Assembly (NCBI GenBank): GCA_045630965.1 | Contig: JAZQTU010000007.1 | Coordinates: forward strand, 1 to 59,680 | Reading direction: 5' to 3' | DNA length: 59,680 bases | Source: HGM04593 sp045630965 | GTDB taxonomy: Bacteria > Bacteroidota > Bacteroidia > Bacteroidales > Bacteroidaceae | Part shown: positions 42,467 through 51,590 of the stretch, in pieces | Position numbering within the stretch: the stretch's first letter is position 1 | Layout: each line of letters opens with the position of its first letter | Notes under the pieces: generated by a model | Seen by the model: only the letters and a program-made list of their open reading frames with translations | What the model was told of the DNA's origin: nothing | The model's database searches: none | Made by a program: the position numbers and the translations under genes

Positions 42467-42492
42467 AAATTAGCACCATTAATTGCTAATTT
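42467..42492 (+). promoter_or_regulatory. Hairpin directly upstream of the SLC13 start
   Basis: AAATTAGCA (42467-42475) and TGCTAATTT (42484-42492) are perfect inverted arms with an 8-nt loop, ending 10 bp before the ATG at 42503. In the mRNA this A/U-rich stem could affect translation initiation; as DNA it could be an operator. Confidence 0.45.
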
Positions 42493-42502
42493 GGGATAAC
42501 TT

Positions 42503-43975
42503 ATGGAACAAAGAACAGCCCTTGGAAAGCTATGGCGCCTGATAAAACGTTATAACAGATACATCAAGGTAGGCTTGATAACACTTGTGGCACTGATAAT
42601 AGCAATACTTCCTAATGAAGTATTCGGCATTGAAGGCCTGACCGACATTCAACAACGCGTGATAGCAATCTTTGTCTGGGCCGCATTCATGTGGATTATA
42701 GAGGCTGTTCCAGCATGGACAACATCGCTATTGATCATTGTCATAATGCTTCTGACGATATCCGACAGCGGAATATCATTCCTCGTTGACGGATATGCCA
42801 AGAATGAATTGCTCAGCTACAAGGTCATAATGGGTACATTTGCAAACCCTACAGTCATGCTGTTTATGGGTGGTTTCATATTAGCCCTTGTTGCATCAAA
42901 GAGCGGTGTTGACATAAGCATGGCACGCGCAATGCTCAAGCCATTCGGCTCAAAGCCCTCTGTGGCGCTTTTCGGTTTCATGCTCGTAACAGCCATATTC
43001 TCAATGTTCGTAAGCAACACAGCTACAGCAGCCATGATGCTTACATTCCTTGCTCCAGTATTGAGACAGTTACCAAAAACAGAAAAAGGCACAGCCGCAC
43101 TGGCCTTGGCAATTCCTATTGGCGCAAACATCGGTGGTTTGGGCACTCCTATCGGCACACCGCCGAACGGTATTGCACTACAATACATCAATGATGTTGA
43201 CGGTTTGAATCTGGGAGTTGATTTCGGAGAATGGATGATGATAATGACACCGCTAATGCTTGTAATTCTTGTAATTTCGTGGATAATATTGCATTTTATG
43301 TACCCATTTACGGAAAAAGAAGTAAAACTTACAATTGTAGGTGGTGCAAAAAAAGGATGGAGAACATATGTCATATACGGCACATTGGCTGTTACCATTC
43401 TGTTGTGGATGTTCGAAAAGGTTACCGGCATTAATTCATACGTTGTAGCCCTGTTCCCCATTGGAGTATTTGCAATAACCCGAATCATAAAGTCAAGCGA
43501 CCTTAAAGATATTGACTGGGCATGCTTGTGGATGGTTGCCGGCGGTTTTGCGCTTGGCGAAGGAATGTCGAAGACAGGTCTTGCGTCTGCACTTGTAAAT
43601 ACCATACCGTTTGACAGTTGGCCGGCACTTATAGTAATGATTGGTGGAGGACTTATATGCTGGTTACTGTCACAATTCATATCCAACTCGGCAGCAACGG
43701 CACTTATGGTTCCAATCATGGTTGCCGTAGGTATTGGTATGAAAGACTCATTGGGAGAATATGGCGGCGTAGGTACGCTACTTGTTGGCGTTGCCATGTC
43801 AGCTTCATTCGCGATGTCGTTGCCAATAAGCACACCACCAAATGCAATTGCATATTCAACAGGACTTATAAAGACATCACAAATGTTCCGTGCTGGAATA
43901 ATCATTGGTATAATATCATTGGTTCTCGGATATATACTCATTATCAACATTGGCAAATCAGGAATATTCGGTTAA
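42503..43975 (+). CDS. SLC13/DASS-family sodium-anion symporter
   Basis: A 490-residue membrane protein with about 11-12 helices and both duplicated SNT-type motifs: SNTATAAMM in the first half (with GTPIGTPPN after it) and SNSAATALMVP in the second (with LPISTPPNAIAYSTG). These bind sodium and the carboxylate or sulfate substrate in DASS transporters; dicarboxylates such as succinate are most typical. It is followed after 19 bp by a DcaP-like porin gene, and DcaP porins are linked to dicarboxylate uptake, so a C4-dicarboxylate is a plausible substrate. GH84 follows in the same set. Confidence 0.9.
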   Translation: MEQRTALGKLWRLIKRYNRYIKVGLITLVALIIAILPNEVFGIEGLTDIQQRVIAIFVWAAFMWIIEAVPAWTTSLLIIVIMLLTISDSGISFLVDGYAKNELLSYKVIMGTFANPTVMLFMGGFILALVASKSGVDISMARAMLKPFGSKPSVALFGFMLVTAIFSMFVSNTATAAMMLTFLAPVLRQLPKTEKGTAALALAIPIGANIGGLGTPIGTPPNGIALQYINDVDGLNLGVDFGEWMMIMTPLMLVILVISWIILHFMYPFTEKEVKLTIVGGAKKGWRTYVIYGTLAVTILLWMFEKVTGINSYVVALFPIGVFAITRIIKSSDLKDIDWACLWMVAGGFALGEGMSKTGLASALVNTIPFDSWPALIVMIGGGLICWLLSQFISNSAATALMVPIMVAVGIGMKDSLGEYGGVGTLLVGVAMSASFAMSLPISTPPNAIAYSTGLIKTSQMFRAGIIIGIISLVLGYILIINIGKSGIFG

Positions 43976-43994
43976 CAAAAACATAATTACATAT

Positions 43995-45362
43995 ATGAAA
44001 AAAACACTATTTATCGCATCTCTCCTTGTATTCTTGACAACAGGAGCATTTGCACAGGAAAAAGAGAAACCGAGCTTCAAGTTCTACGGTTTTGTAAGAA
44101 ATTATGCTTGTTACGATACTCGTGAGAGCCTCACGTCGAACAGCGAGCAATTCTATTACATGCCAAAAGATATAAAGCTTGATGCAAACGGCGAAGACTT
44201 GAATGCACAGGACAATATCATGTTGTTGAGTATTACGACACGCTTAGGATTAAATGTCAATGGCCTGAAGTTCCTTGGCTCAAAGACATCGGCAAAGATT
44301 GAGGCAGACTTTGCAGGATTCAGCACAAGCAATACGGTTCTGCGTATTCGCCAGGCATATGCAAAGATGGACTGGGAAAAGAGCAAGTTGCTTGTTGGAC
44401 AGGCATGGCACCCGATAATGGGCGATATGATGCCCGACGTATTCTCACTTGAGACCGGTGCACCGTTTACACCATTCAGCCGCTCTCCACAGGTACGTTA
44501 CGACTATGAGACCAAAGGTGTAAAGTTGACAGCCACAGCCCTTTATCAATTCCAATACACATCTTATGGACCTGACGGTGCATCGTTCAACTACGCACGC
44601 AATGCCATTGTTCCCGAGATGTATCTTCAGGGTATTATAAAGAACGGTGGTTTCATGATGGGTATCGGTGTTGACCTTCTCACACTGAAGCCACGCCAGC
44701 AATATTCTGTAACAGAAAAAGTCATAAAGAACACACCGGTAGTAGATGCCAACGGACAACCCGTTTATGATATCATCAGCGGCGAGCAGATGTATATACA
44801 GAGCGAGGAAGAAAAAGTCACTGGCACATATAAATGTAATGAAGAGCTAATGATGAGCGTCAGCCCTACAATTTTTGCATCATACAAGAAAGGTAATTGG
44901 GGCGTGAAAGGACGAGTTACATACGCACAGAATGCAGCACACATGAGCATGATTAGCGGTTATGCAGTTACTGAAAAACTTGAAAACGGGGAATGGAAAT
45001 ACAGCAGCCTCAACAGCATCGGAGGTTGGGTAGACGCAACATACAAACAGCCACTGAAGACTGGTTACCTGACATTCTGTTGTTTTGCAGGCTATACCAA
45101 AAACCTTGGTTGCATGAATGAGATTGTAGGCAAGGATGCCAAAGAGAGAGCAACCAACATTTACATGCGTGGCGAGAAGAACATGGACTATATGTGGCGA
45201 GTTGCACCAAGCATCCTCTACACACACAACGCAATGTCTATCGGCGTTGAATACAACCCGACAACAGTAGGATACGGAAAGGCTGACAGCAAATACAACA
45301 TGAGCGATGTACACGCAGTCACCAACCACCGTATCTGCGCTATGCTCAAATACAATTTCTAA
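43995..45362 (+). CDS. DcaP-like outer-membrane porin
   Basis: A 455-residue protein with a signal peptide (MKKTLFIASLLVFLTTGAFA) and an outer-membrane barrel pattern: FKFYGFVRNYACYDTRES at the first strand, GLKFLGSKTSAKIEADFAGF, RQAYAKMDWEKSKLLVGQAW, and the final CAMLKYNF ending in Phe. This matches the DcaP/'DcaP-like' trimeric porins, known from dicarboxylate and small-molecule passage in Proteobacteria and widely present in Bacteroidales. ATG at 43995 is preferred to an upstream in-frame ATG at 43950, which lies within the SLC13 gene and precedes the signal sequence by 15 residues. Confidence 0.85.
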   Translation: MKKTLFIASLLVFLTTGAFAQEKEKPSFKFYGFVRNYACYDTRESLTSNSEQFYYMPKDIKLDANGEDLNAQDNIMLLSITTRLGLNVNGLKFLGSKTSAKIEADFAGFSTSNTVLRIRQAYAKMDWEKSKLLVGQAWHPIMGDMMPDVFSLETGAPFTPFSRSPQVRYDYETKGVKLTATALYQFQYTSYGPDGASFNYARNAIVPEMYLQGIIKNGGFMMGIGVDLLTLKPRQQYSVTEKVIKNTPVVDANGQPVYDIISGEQMYIQSEEEKVTGTYKCNEELMMSVSPTIFASYKKGNWGVKGRVTYAQNAAHMSMISGYAVTEKLENGEWKYSSLNSIGGWVDATYKQPLKTGYLTFCCFAGYTKNLGCMNEIVGKDAKERATNIYMRGEKNMDYMWRVAPSILYTHNAMSIGVEYNPTTVGYGKADSKYNMSDVHAVTNHRICAMLKYNF

Positions 45363-45387
45363 AAAACAATCACTAAAACCATAAGAC

Positions 45388-47613
45388 ATGAACAAGAAAA
45401 TTTTGACATTAGGCTTGATGTTGTTTGCCGGACTTGGTGCAACAGCACAAGTAAGCCTTGTAAACCCGGTGCCACAGGAGGTAAACATCACCAAGGAAAA
45501 CGCACTTTTTGATGCACCTGCACAATGGAGCATCAACTCAAAAAAGAGTAGCGGATATGTATATGACGCACTTGCATCAGCAACACCTGAGATTGCAAAG
45601 AAAGCCACATTCAAAGTTACTATTGGTGTTCGTGGCGACAAGCAGGTAAGCAAATACAATAAATCTATTCCAACAAAGATTGAAGGTTACTTCATGAAGG
45701 TTACCGACAAAGAGGTTGTAATTGCCGGCAACGATGAAAAGGGACTTTTCTATGGTGTACAGACCCTGCTCGGAATGATGAGAGAGGGCAAGCTTGAAGC
45801 ATGTACAATCACAGACTGGCCCGACGTTCCTTTCCGTGGAACTGTTGAAGGATTCTACGGTACACCATGGAGCCATGAGGCACGTAAGAGCCAGCTTGAG
45901 TTCTACGGACGCAACAAGATGAACGTATACATCTACGGTCCAAAGGATGACCCCTGGCACCGCGACAAATGGCGTGAGCCATATCCCGAAGCAGAAGCCA
46001 ACCGTATTGCAGAACTTGTAGAGGTTGCAAAGCAGAACGGTGTAAACTTCTATTGGGCTATACACCCGGGCGTTGATATCAAGTGGAACGACGAGGACCG
46101 CGATTTCCTCATGGCAAAGCTCGAGGTTATGTACCAGCTTGGTGTGCGTTCATTCGCAGTCTTCTTTGATGATATCTGGGGTGAGGGTGCAAAGGCAGAC
46201 AAGCAGGCAGCATTGCTTAACTACATCGACGACAACTTCGTACAGGTGAAGAAAGACGTTGCTCCGCTCATTCTTTGTCCTACAGAATACAACAAAGGCT
46301 GGGCAAACGAGCAAGGCGGTTACTTGCGCACATTGGGTAGCACACTAAACAAAGGCATTGAGGTTATGTGGACAGGTAACTCAGTTGTTGCATGCATCGA
46401 CAAACCGACTATGGAGTGGATCAATGAGCGTATAGAGCGTAAGGGTTATATTTGGCTCAATTTCCCTGTAAATGACTTTGTCCGCGACCACATTCTTATG
46501 GGTCCCGCATACGGCAACGGTCTTGACATCGCTTGTGACGTATCAGGCTTTGTTAGCAACCCTATGGAGTATGCTGAGACATCAAAGATCTCGCTCTATG
46601 GTATTGCAGACTACTGCTGGAACATGGAGGCTTATGACTACCAAAGCAACTGGGAAAAGAGTTTGAAGGATATTCTCCCAAGCAATCACCAGGCATTGCG
46701 TACTTTCGCACTCTACAACAAGGACCTTGGTCCTAACGGACACGGTTTCCGCAGAGAAGAGGGAGATGAGATAAAGGAAATTGCAGAGAAAGCTCTCAAT
46801 GGCGACCAGTTCGCAGCAGCAATGCTCAACGTGGCTTGCAACGAACTTGAGATGGCTTGCGACTTTCTGCTTACCGACAACAGCAACCCACAGTTGCTCC
46901 ACGAGTTACGCCCTTGGATTATCCAGGGTAAGAACCTTGCCGCTTACGGTAGAGTTGTATGCACAATGAGAATGTTCGCAGAGATGAAGGACAACCGCAA
47001 TACAACAAGCCAGTTCATCAACTTTGAGAACCTCTACAATCAGGCACGTTCATTGCAGAAGCAGATGTTCGAACTTGAGAACAACAAGGCTATGCGCCAC
47101 CCATATCAGATTGGCACAAAACTTGGCACAAAGGTTATGTTACCAACATTGAACAAATTATTTGCTTTTGCTACAGAAAAATATAATGCAGCACAGGGCA
47201 AAAACCTTGACACAACAGCCGAATATAACCCATTCAAGTTGTCTTCATCAGTCAAGCAGTTGGCATTGCTTCCTGTAACATTGAACGGCGATGTTGTTAA
47301 CATCACTCCAGCACTTGAGGTAATCAACTGGCAAGCAGACGGTGAATTGTTGCTCGAGAGCGAGACACCAATCACATTCCAGGGTATGGACTTCAATTTT
47401 GGTGTGAACGACGTTGCTAAATACTTCAAGCTTGAGTTGTTCGTAAACGGTGCATGGAGAGAGGTTGCGCTGCTCCACTACGGCGCAGAAGACCCTGTTA
47501 TCCACACAGGCAATGAACTTGGCGGCATGACAGCAACCAAGCTACGCATCACAAACAAGAGCGGTGAAGAGCAGAAAGTATATTTCAAGAACTTCCGTTT
47601 CGTAAGAAGATAA
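45388..47613 (+). CDS. GH84 beta-N-acetylglucosaminidase (O-GlcNAcase type)
   Basis: A 741-residue exported enzyme (signal MNKKILTLGLMLFAGLGATA). An N-terminal GH20b-like domain (about 25-145) precedes the GH84 barrel, starting at FRGTVEGFYGTPWSHEAR. The catalytic Asp pair lies in VFFDDIWGEG, as in Bacteroides thetaiotaomicron GH84 (D242/D243), which uses substrate-assisted catalysis. Segments CPTEYNKGW and MWTGNSVV also fit. A C-terminal helical part and a terminal beta-sandwich-like region follow, and there is no type IX tail. It cleaves terminal beta-GlcNAc from host glycoproteins such as mucin. It follows the porin gene after 25 bp and is closed by a terminator. Confidence 0.95.
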   Translation: MNKKILTLGLMLFAGLGATAQVSLVNPVPQEVNITKENALFDAPAQWSINSKKSSGYVYDALASATPEIAKKATFKVTIGVRGDKQVSKYNKSIPTKIEGYFMKVTDKEVVIAGNDEKGLFYGVQTLLGMMREGKLEACTITDWPDVPFRGTVEGFYGTPWSHEARKSQLEFYGRNKMNVYIYGPKDDPWHRDKWREPYPEAEANRIAELVEVAKQNGVNFYWAIHPGVDIKWNDEDRDFLMAKLEVMYQLGVRSFAVFFDDIWGEGAKADKQAALLNYIDDNFVQVKKDVAPLILCPTEYNKGWANEQGGYLRTLGSTLNKGIEVMWTGNSVVACIDKPTMEWINERIERKGYIWLNFPVNDFVRDHILMGPAYGNGLDIACDVSGFVSNPMEYAETSKISLYGIADYCWNMEAYDYQSNWEKSLKDILPSNHQALRTFALYNKDLGPNGHGFRREEGDEIKEIAEKALNGDQFAAAMLNVACNELEMACDFLLTDNSNPQLLHELRPWIIQGKNLAAYGRVVCTMRMFAEMKDNRNTTSQFINFENLYNQARSLQKQMFELENNKAMRHPYQIGTKLGTKVMLPTLNKLFAFATEKYNAAQGKNLDTTAEYNPFKLSSSVKQLALLPVTLNGDVVNITPALEVINWQADGELLLESETPITFQGMDFNFGVNDVAKYFKLELFVNGAWREVALLHYGAEDPVIHTGNELGGMTATKLRITNKSGEEQKVYFKNFRFVRR

Positions 47614-47647
47614 TTGGATAAAAATATCTCTTTCAAAAGAGATATCA

Positions 47648-47693
47648 AAACAGAGTAGTGGCGCATTTTGTAAAATGCGCCACTACTCTGTTT
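47648..47693 (+). terminator. Terminator of the GH84 gene
   Basis: A 22-bp stem (47648-47669 with 47672-47693) containing GTAGTGGCGC. A smaller hairpin precedes it (ATATCTCTT 47624-47632 with AAGAGATAT 47637-47645), giving two hairpins in tandem. Confidence 0.85.
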
Positions 47694-47811
47694 ACAGGAG
47701 AAAGGCGGAGGTAAAGATATATTGAAGCGAAAATTTTCTTTCACTCTTGTACCCAAAGCCAAGAATATTTGATAATTTTACGCACAATTATCAACGGTAA
47801 TTTATAATGAT

Positions 47812-48618
47812 ATGAGTTACAATATACTTAAAGGAAAGAAAGGTATAATTTTTGGAGCACTGAATGAACAGTCAATAGCATGGAAAGCTGCCAAAAGGGT
47901 TGTAGAAGAAGGTGCGGAAATTGTACTCACCAATGCTCCCATAGCATTACGTCTTGGCGCAATCAACAAACTGGCCGAAGAGACCGGTTCAATAGTTATA
48001 CCAGCCGATGCCACAAACATTTCAGACCTTGAGGCATTGGTTGACAAAGCAATGGAACAGTTCGGAGGACAATTCGACTTTGTACTCCATTCAATAGGAA
48101 TGTCTCCGAATGTACGCAAGAACATCCCTTATGAAGATATCAACTACGACTTCATGAACAAGACGCTGGACATTTCGGCACTGTCGTTCCACAAATTGTT
48201 GAAGGTACTTTACAGCAAGAATGCCATTAAACGTGGAGGTTCAATTGTAGCCCTTACATATATTGCCGCAGAGCGCACATTTGTAGGTTATAACGACATG
48301 GCTGATGCCAAGGCACTGCTGCAGTCCATTACACGCAGTTTCGGTGCAATATATGGCAAGAAATATGGTGTCCGCATCAACACCATTTCGCAATCGCCTA
48401 CAGCCACAACAGCTGGGCAGGGAATTGCAGGAATGCAGGATATGCTGAAGTATGCCGATTCTGCATCGCCGTTAGGCAATGCTTTGGCCGAAGACTGCGC
48501 CGATTATATTGTAATAATGTTCTCCGACTTCACACGTAAAGTCACCATGCAGAACCTGTATCATGACGGAGGTTTTTCAACAACCGGCCTGTTACAGTTA
48601 TCACAAGCAGAAGAGTAA
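47812..48618 (+). CDS. fabI: Enoyl-[acyl-carrier-protein] reductase, NADH type
   Basis: A 268-residue short-chain dehydrogenase-like enzyme. The FabI cofactor segment GIIFGALNEQSIAWKAAK, LHSIGMSP, and the catalytic Tyr and Lys in VGYNDMADAK (Y-x6-K) are present, as is the substrate-loop region TISQSPTATTAGQGI. It reduces enoyl-ACP in the last step of each fatty acid elongation cycle. The length is normal. It is a single-gene unit; the 193 bp before it hold the GH84 terminator and no clear promoter (a TAATTTTA at 47773-47780 is a weak candidate). Confidence 0.95.
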   Translation: MSYNILKGKKGIIFGALNEQSIAWKAAKRVVEEGAEIVLTNAPIALRLGAINKLAEETGSIVIPADATNISDLEALVDKAMEQFGGQFDFVLHSIGMSPNVRKNIPYEDINYDFMNKTLDISALSFHKLLKVLYSKNAIKRGGSIVALTYIAAERTFVGYNDMADAKALLQSITRSFGAIYGKKYGVRINTISQSPTATTAGQGIAGMQDMLKYADSASPLGNALAEDCADYIVIMFSDFTRKVTMQNLYHDGGFSTTGLLQLSQAEE

Positions 48619-48638
48619 AAGAACTGTAAGTATTACAC

Positions 48639-48678
48639 ACACCAAAAACGGCATTCTAATGAATGCCGTTTTTGGTGT
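48639..48678. terminator. Bidirectional hairpin terminator
   Basis: An 18-bp perfect stem (48639-48656 with 48661-48678), loop TAAT, between the convergent fabI and BASS transporter genes; its right arm touches the last base of the minus-strand stop codon. Confidence 0.85.
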
Positions 48679-49646
48679 TATTTATGTTTATGATTGTACT
48701 TGTACAATTGTAATGAATTGGCAAGATTATGCCAAATTGAATAGAAGCCACCGGCAATAGCCGTAACCGGGGTAAGGAATGTACAAGCAAACCAAATGGC
48801 GAAAACAGTATTCTTTTGCCCCAAAGCCTGACCGGATGCAATCACATCACCATAACGTCTTCCCACGAAGCGTCCGAAAGCAAATTGAGCGATACAACAG
48901 ACAAGCGATACACCGGCGATAGCTGCCATTACCCAGAATGATAATCCTGAATGCACAATTGCACGTGTTGTCATGGCAATAGCCAATGTCAATGCCACGA
49001 GCCAATGGTAGAAGGGCCAGTTACGTCCTTTGGTAACTATGAATCTATGTACAGAAGGCAACAGACGTCGCAAAATCTCTGCGCATATCAACGGCAACAG
49101 CAACAGTGGGAACACCTTTGCCATTATAAGAAAAAATGACTCCGACAAAGACATACCCTCTACCGGATGAGACAGCGAGAGACAAAGCGGTGCAACAACG
49201 GCAACAATAATATTTATTTGAATAGTATATGCAATCAATGAAGCTGTATTGCCTCCCAGACGCGCAACAATCACAGCTGCTGCAGTAGCTGTCGGTGTCA
49301 AAAGGCAGAGCATCACGCCCTCAAGGATAACCCTAAACGACAGAGGCATCTCCGGCACAAAAGCTATCAGCATAGATATGCCAACGAATGCTATCACCTG
49401 AAAGGCAAGCAACCATAAATGCCACTGCGATGGTTTCAGATCACTTATACGCACTCTACAGAACGTTATGAAGAGCATTGCAAAGATAAGCCACGGCTGT
49501 GCTATTGATATAACAGCCTCAACAAAGTCATGCGTTGAATCAAACAGCGGGATATTGGCATATAACAGATAAGATACAACGCCGGTAGCCATTGCTATAG
49601 GCAATGACCAATTACGCAAAAATTGACGGACTTTGATTTCTCTCAT
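48678..49646 (-). CDS. BASS/SBF-family transporter
   Basis: A 322-residue membrane protein with about nine or ten helices. It resembles the bile acid:sodium symporter (SBF-like) superfamily, with LLTPTATAAAVIVARLGGN and the crossover-like GQALGQKNTVFAIW segment near the C-terminus, where sodium binding occurs in homologues. Substrate unknown; organic anions are likely. It overlaps the nnr gene by 4 bp and is the last of four genes transcribed together on the minus strand. Confidence 0.82.
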   Translation of the reverse strand: MREIKVRQFLRNWSLPIAMATGVVSYLLYANIPLFDSTHDFVEAVISIAQPWLIFAMLFITFCRVRISDLKPSQWHLWLLAFQVIAFVGISMLIAFVPEMPLSFRVILEGVMLCLLTPTATAAAVIVARLGGNTASLIAYTIQINIIVAVVAPLCLSLSHPVEGMSLSESFFLIMAKVFPLLLLPLICAEILRRLLPSVHRFIVTKGRNWPFYHWLVALTLAIAMTTRAIVHSGLSFWVMAAIAGVSLVCCIAQFAFGRFVGRRYGDVIASGQALGQKNTVFAIWFACTFLTPVTAIAGGFYSIWHNLANSLQLYKYNHKHK

Positions 49647-51151
49647 ATACTTTCCAATATTTTCCAGGCCTGCGGCAGACTGTTCAGGATATCACCTGCA
49701 ACAAGCGAAGTCTCCCCATACTCCCTTGCCGCGCAATCACCGGCAAAGCCATGAACATATACCCCTATGCGCGCTGCATCAGCTGCAGAATAACCTTGAG
49801 ACAACAAAGATAATAAAATTCCTGTAAGTACATCACCACTACCACCCGTTGCCATTCCCGGATTACCGGTACTGTTGAAATACAAATTTCCTTCGGGAGA
49901 AACAACCACGGTATGCGCACCCTTAAGAACAACAGTCACCCCCGACATTGCGGTATACGACAAGAGCTTCTGTAGTTTATCATACGAAGCGCTTGAATTT
50001 CCAAAAAGCCTTGCATACTCTCCAGGATGAGGTGTAAGCACACTATTCGCCGGCAAACGGTACAGATATTCAGGGTTGCAGGATAGGATATTCAGCGCAT
50101 CGGCATCAAGCACCATTGGTACATTGCTGTTTTCAATAAGATTAAGCAATGCCTTTTCACTCTCCTTCTCTTGACCAAGCCCAGGTCCCACAGCTACAGC
50201 ATTGTATTTGGCAGTATCGATAAAGTCACTGAAGCATGTATCATTACTGTCAATGCTTGTCATTGCTTCGGGGACTGAAGATTGCATTATCACATTATTA
50301 CATGGCGGAACATGTACTGTCAGCAGCCCGACTCCGGAACGCATTGATGCACGTGCAGCAAGCACTGATGCCCCCGCCATACCTTTTGAGCCGGCCACAA
50401 GCAAAGCGCGTCCAAAGCAACCTTTATGTGCATACTTTGCACGAGGCTTAAACAACGACTTTATATCCTTTTCATCAACGAAGAACAGGTTTGAGTGCAT
50501 CTTATTGATACCCTCCTGTGACAACCCGATGTCAAGAATGGATATATCTCCTGCATACGATGCATTTTCGGGAAAAAGCAGCGACATTTTAGGAAATTGT
50601 AGAGTAAACGTCACAGAAGCTTTTACTATTGTATCGTTTCCAAGAGTGTTGTCTTCACCCATAAGCCCCGATGGCATATCAACAGCCACAACCTCACATG
50701 ACGAATTGTTCATGGCATGTATGACATCTGCATAGATGCCCTCATATATAGGCTTGTTTAGCCCACTGCCAAATAGAGCGTCCACAATTATTGTATCACT
50801 GTCAAGCGTTGGCATTGAAAATGCATCGCATACCTCAATGACAGTAACAGCCTTTTCCTGCAAACGACGAAGATTTTCGGAACAGTCACACGACAATTTC
50901 CCCTTAGGGTTTATGACCCATGCCTTCACACTGCAACCCGCATCATGAAGCATACGCGCCACAGCAAGACCGTCACCACCATTATTTCCACTCCCTGCAA
51001 AAACAGCAAAAGCATGCTTTGGATAACGGTCAAGAATTGCCGTTGTAAGCGCACGAGCTGCACGTTCCATCAAGTCAATGGAAGTAACAGGTTCATGCTC
51101 TATTGTATAAGCATCAAGTTCCTTTATTGCCGATGTGGGAAAAAATTTCAT
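49643..51151 (-). CDS. nnr: Bifunctional NAD(P)HX epimerase / ADP-dependent dehydratase
   Basis: A 502-residue fusion. The N-terminal YjeF_N domain (about 1-215; GSGNNGGDGLAVARMLHDAG, VDALFGSGLNKP, VDMPSGLMGE) epimerises damaged NAD(P)HX. The C-terminal ribokinase-like domain (about 225-502; KGCFGRALLVAGSKGMAGAS, LTPHPGEYARLFG, GNPGMATGGSGDVLTGILLS) dehydrates it using ADP. Together they restore NAD(P)H from its hydrate. The fused form is common in Bacteria. It overlaps aroQ by 4 bp upstream and the BASS gene by 4 bp downstream. Confidence 0.95.
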   Translation of the reverse strand: MKFFPTSAIKELDAYTIEHEPVTSIDLMERAARALTTAILDRYPKHAFAVFAGSGNNGGDGLAVARMLHDAGCSVKAWVINPKGKLSCDCSENLRRLQEKAVTVIEVCDAFSMPTLDSDTIIVDALFGSGLNKPIYEGIYADVIHAMNNSSCEVVAVDMPSGLMGEDNTLGNDTIVKASVTFTLQFPKMSLLFPENASYAGDISILDIGLSQEGINKMHSNLFFVDEKDIKSLFKPRAKYAHKGCFGRALLVAGSKGMAGASVLAARASMRSGVGLLTVHVPPCNNVIMQSSVPEAMTSIDSNDTCFSDFIDTAKYNAVAVGPGLGQEKESEKALLNLIENSNVPMVLDADALNILSCNPEYLYRLPANSVLTPHPGEYARLFGNSSASYDKLQKLLSYTAMSGVTVVLKGAHTVVVSPEGNLYFNSTGNPGMATGGSGDVLTGILLSLLSQGYSAADAARIGVYVHGFAGDCAAREYGETSLVAGDILNSLPQAWKILESI

Positions 51152-51576
51152 AAAGTAGCCAGATATTCAAGACCCTCTTTATATCCGTCAAATCCTTTAC
51201 CGCAGATAGTCTTCTGTGCATACAGCGAGACGAAAGAAAACTGTCTGAATTTTTCACGTGTGGCAATATCGGTAAGGTGTACTTCAACTGTAGGCAACGC
51301 AACAGCCTTCAAGGCATCAAGAATTGCCACGCTCGTATGTGTATATGCAGCAGGATTTATCAATATACCGTCAAAAGAACCATAAGCAGCCTGTATTTTG
51401 TCTACGATAACTCCTTCATGGTTAGACTGGAAGAGTTCCACCTCAAGGCCAAGAGCTGCAGCCCATTCACGGATTGCCCCCTGCAGTGCCTCAAAGTTCT
51501 GCGCACCATAGAGAGCAGGCTCACGCAACCCCAAAAGGTTAAGATTAGGACCATTTATAACCAATATTTTTCTCAT
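51148..51576 (-). CDS. aroQ: 3-dehydroquinate dehydratase, type II
   Basis: A 142-residue type II enzyme with MRKILVINGPNLNLLGLREP, the catalytic Tyr in ALYG, SNHEGVIVDKIQ, INPAAYTHTSVAILDAL and VEVHLTDIATREKFR. It converts 3-dehydroquinate to 3-dehydroshikimate, the step after AroB, whose gene lies about 3.5 kb away in the aromatic operon on the same strand. Although it serves that pathway, it is in a different unit, between a TonB-like gene (14 bp) and nnr (4-bp overlap). Confidence 0.95.
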   Translation of the reverse strand: MRKILVINGPNLNLLGLREPALYGAQNFEALQGAIREWAAALGLEVELFQSNHEGVIVDKIQAAYGSFDGILINPAAYTHTSVAILDALKAVALPTVEVHLTDIATREKFRQFSFVSLYAQKTICGKGFDGYKEGLEYLATL

Positions 51577-51590
51577 AAAAATATTCCTTT

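Noticed and set aside
42817..43956. 379-codon open frame on the minus strand
   Set aside because: It lies wholly antisense to the SLC13 transporter gene, whose motifs are clear, and its Met/Ile/Ser-rich translation shows no domain.
44880..45659. 259-codon minus-strand frame
   Set aside because: Antisense to the porin and GH84 starts; Cys/Val-rich translation without protein-like motifs.
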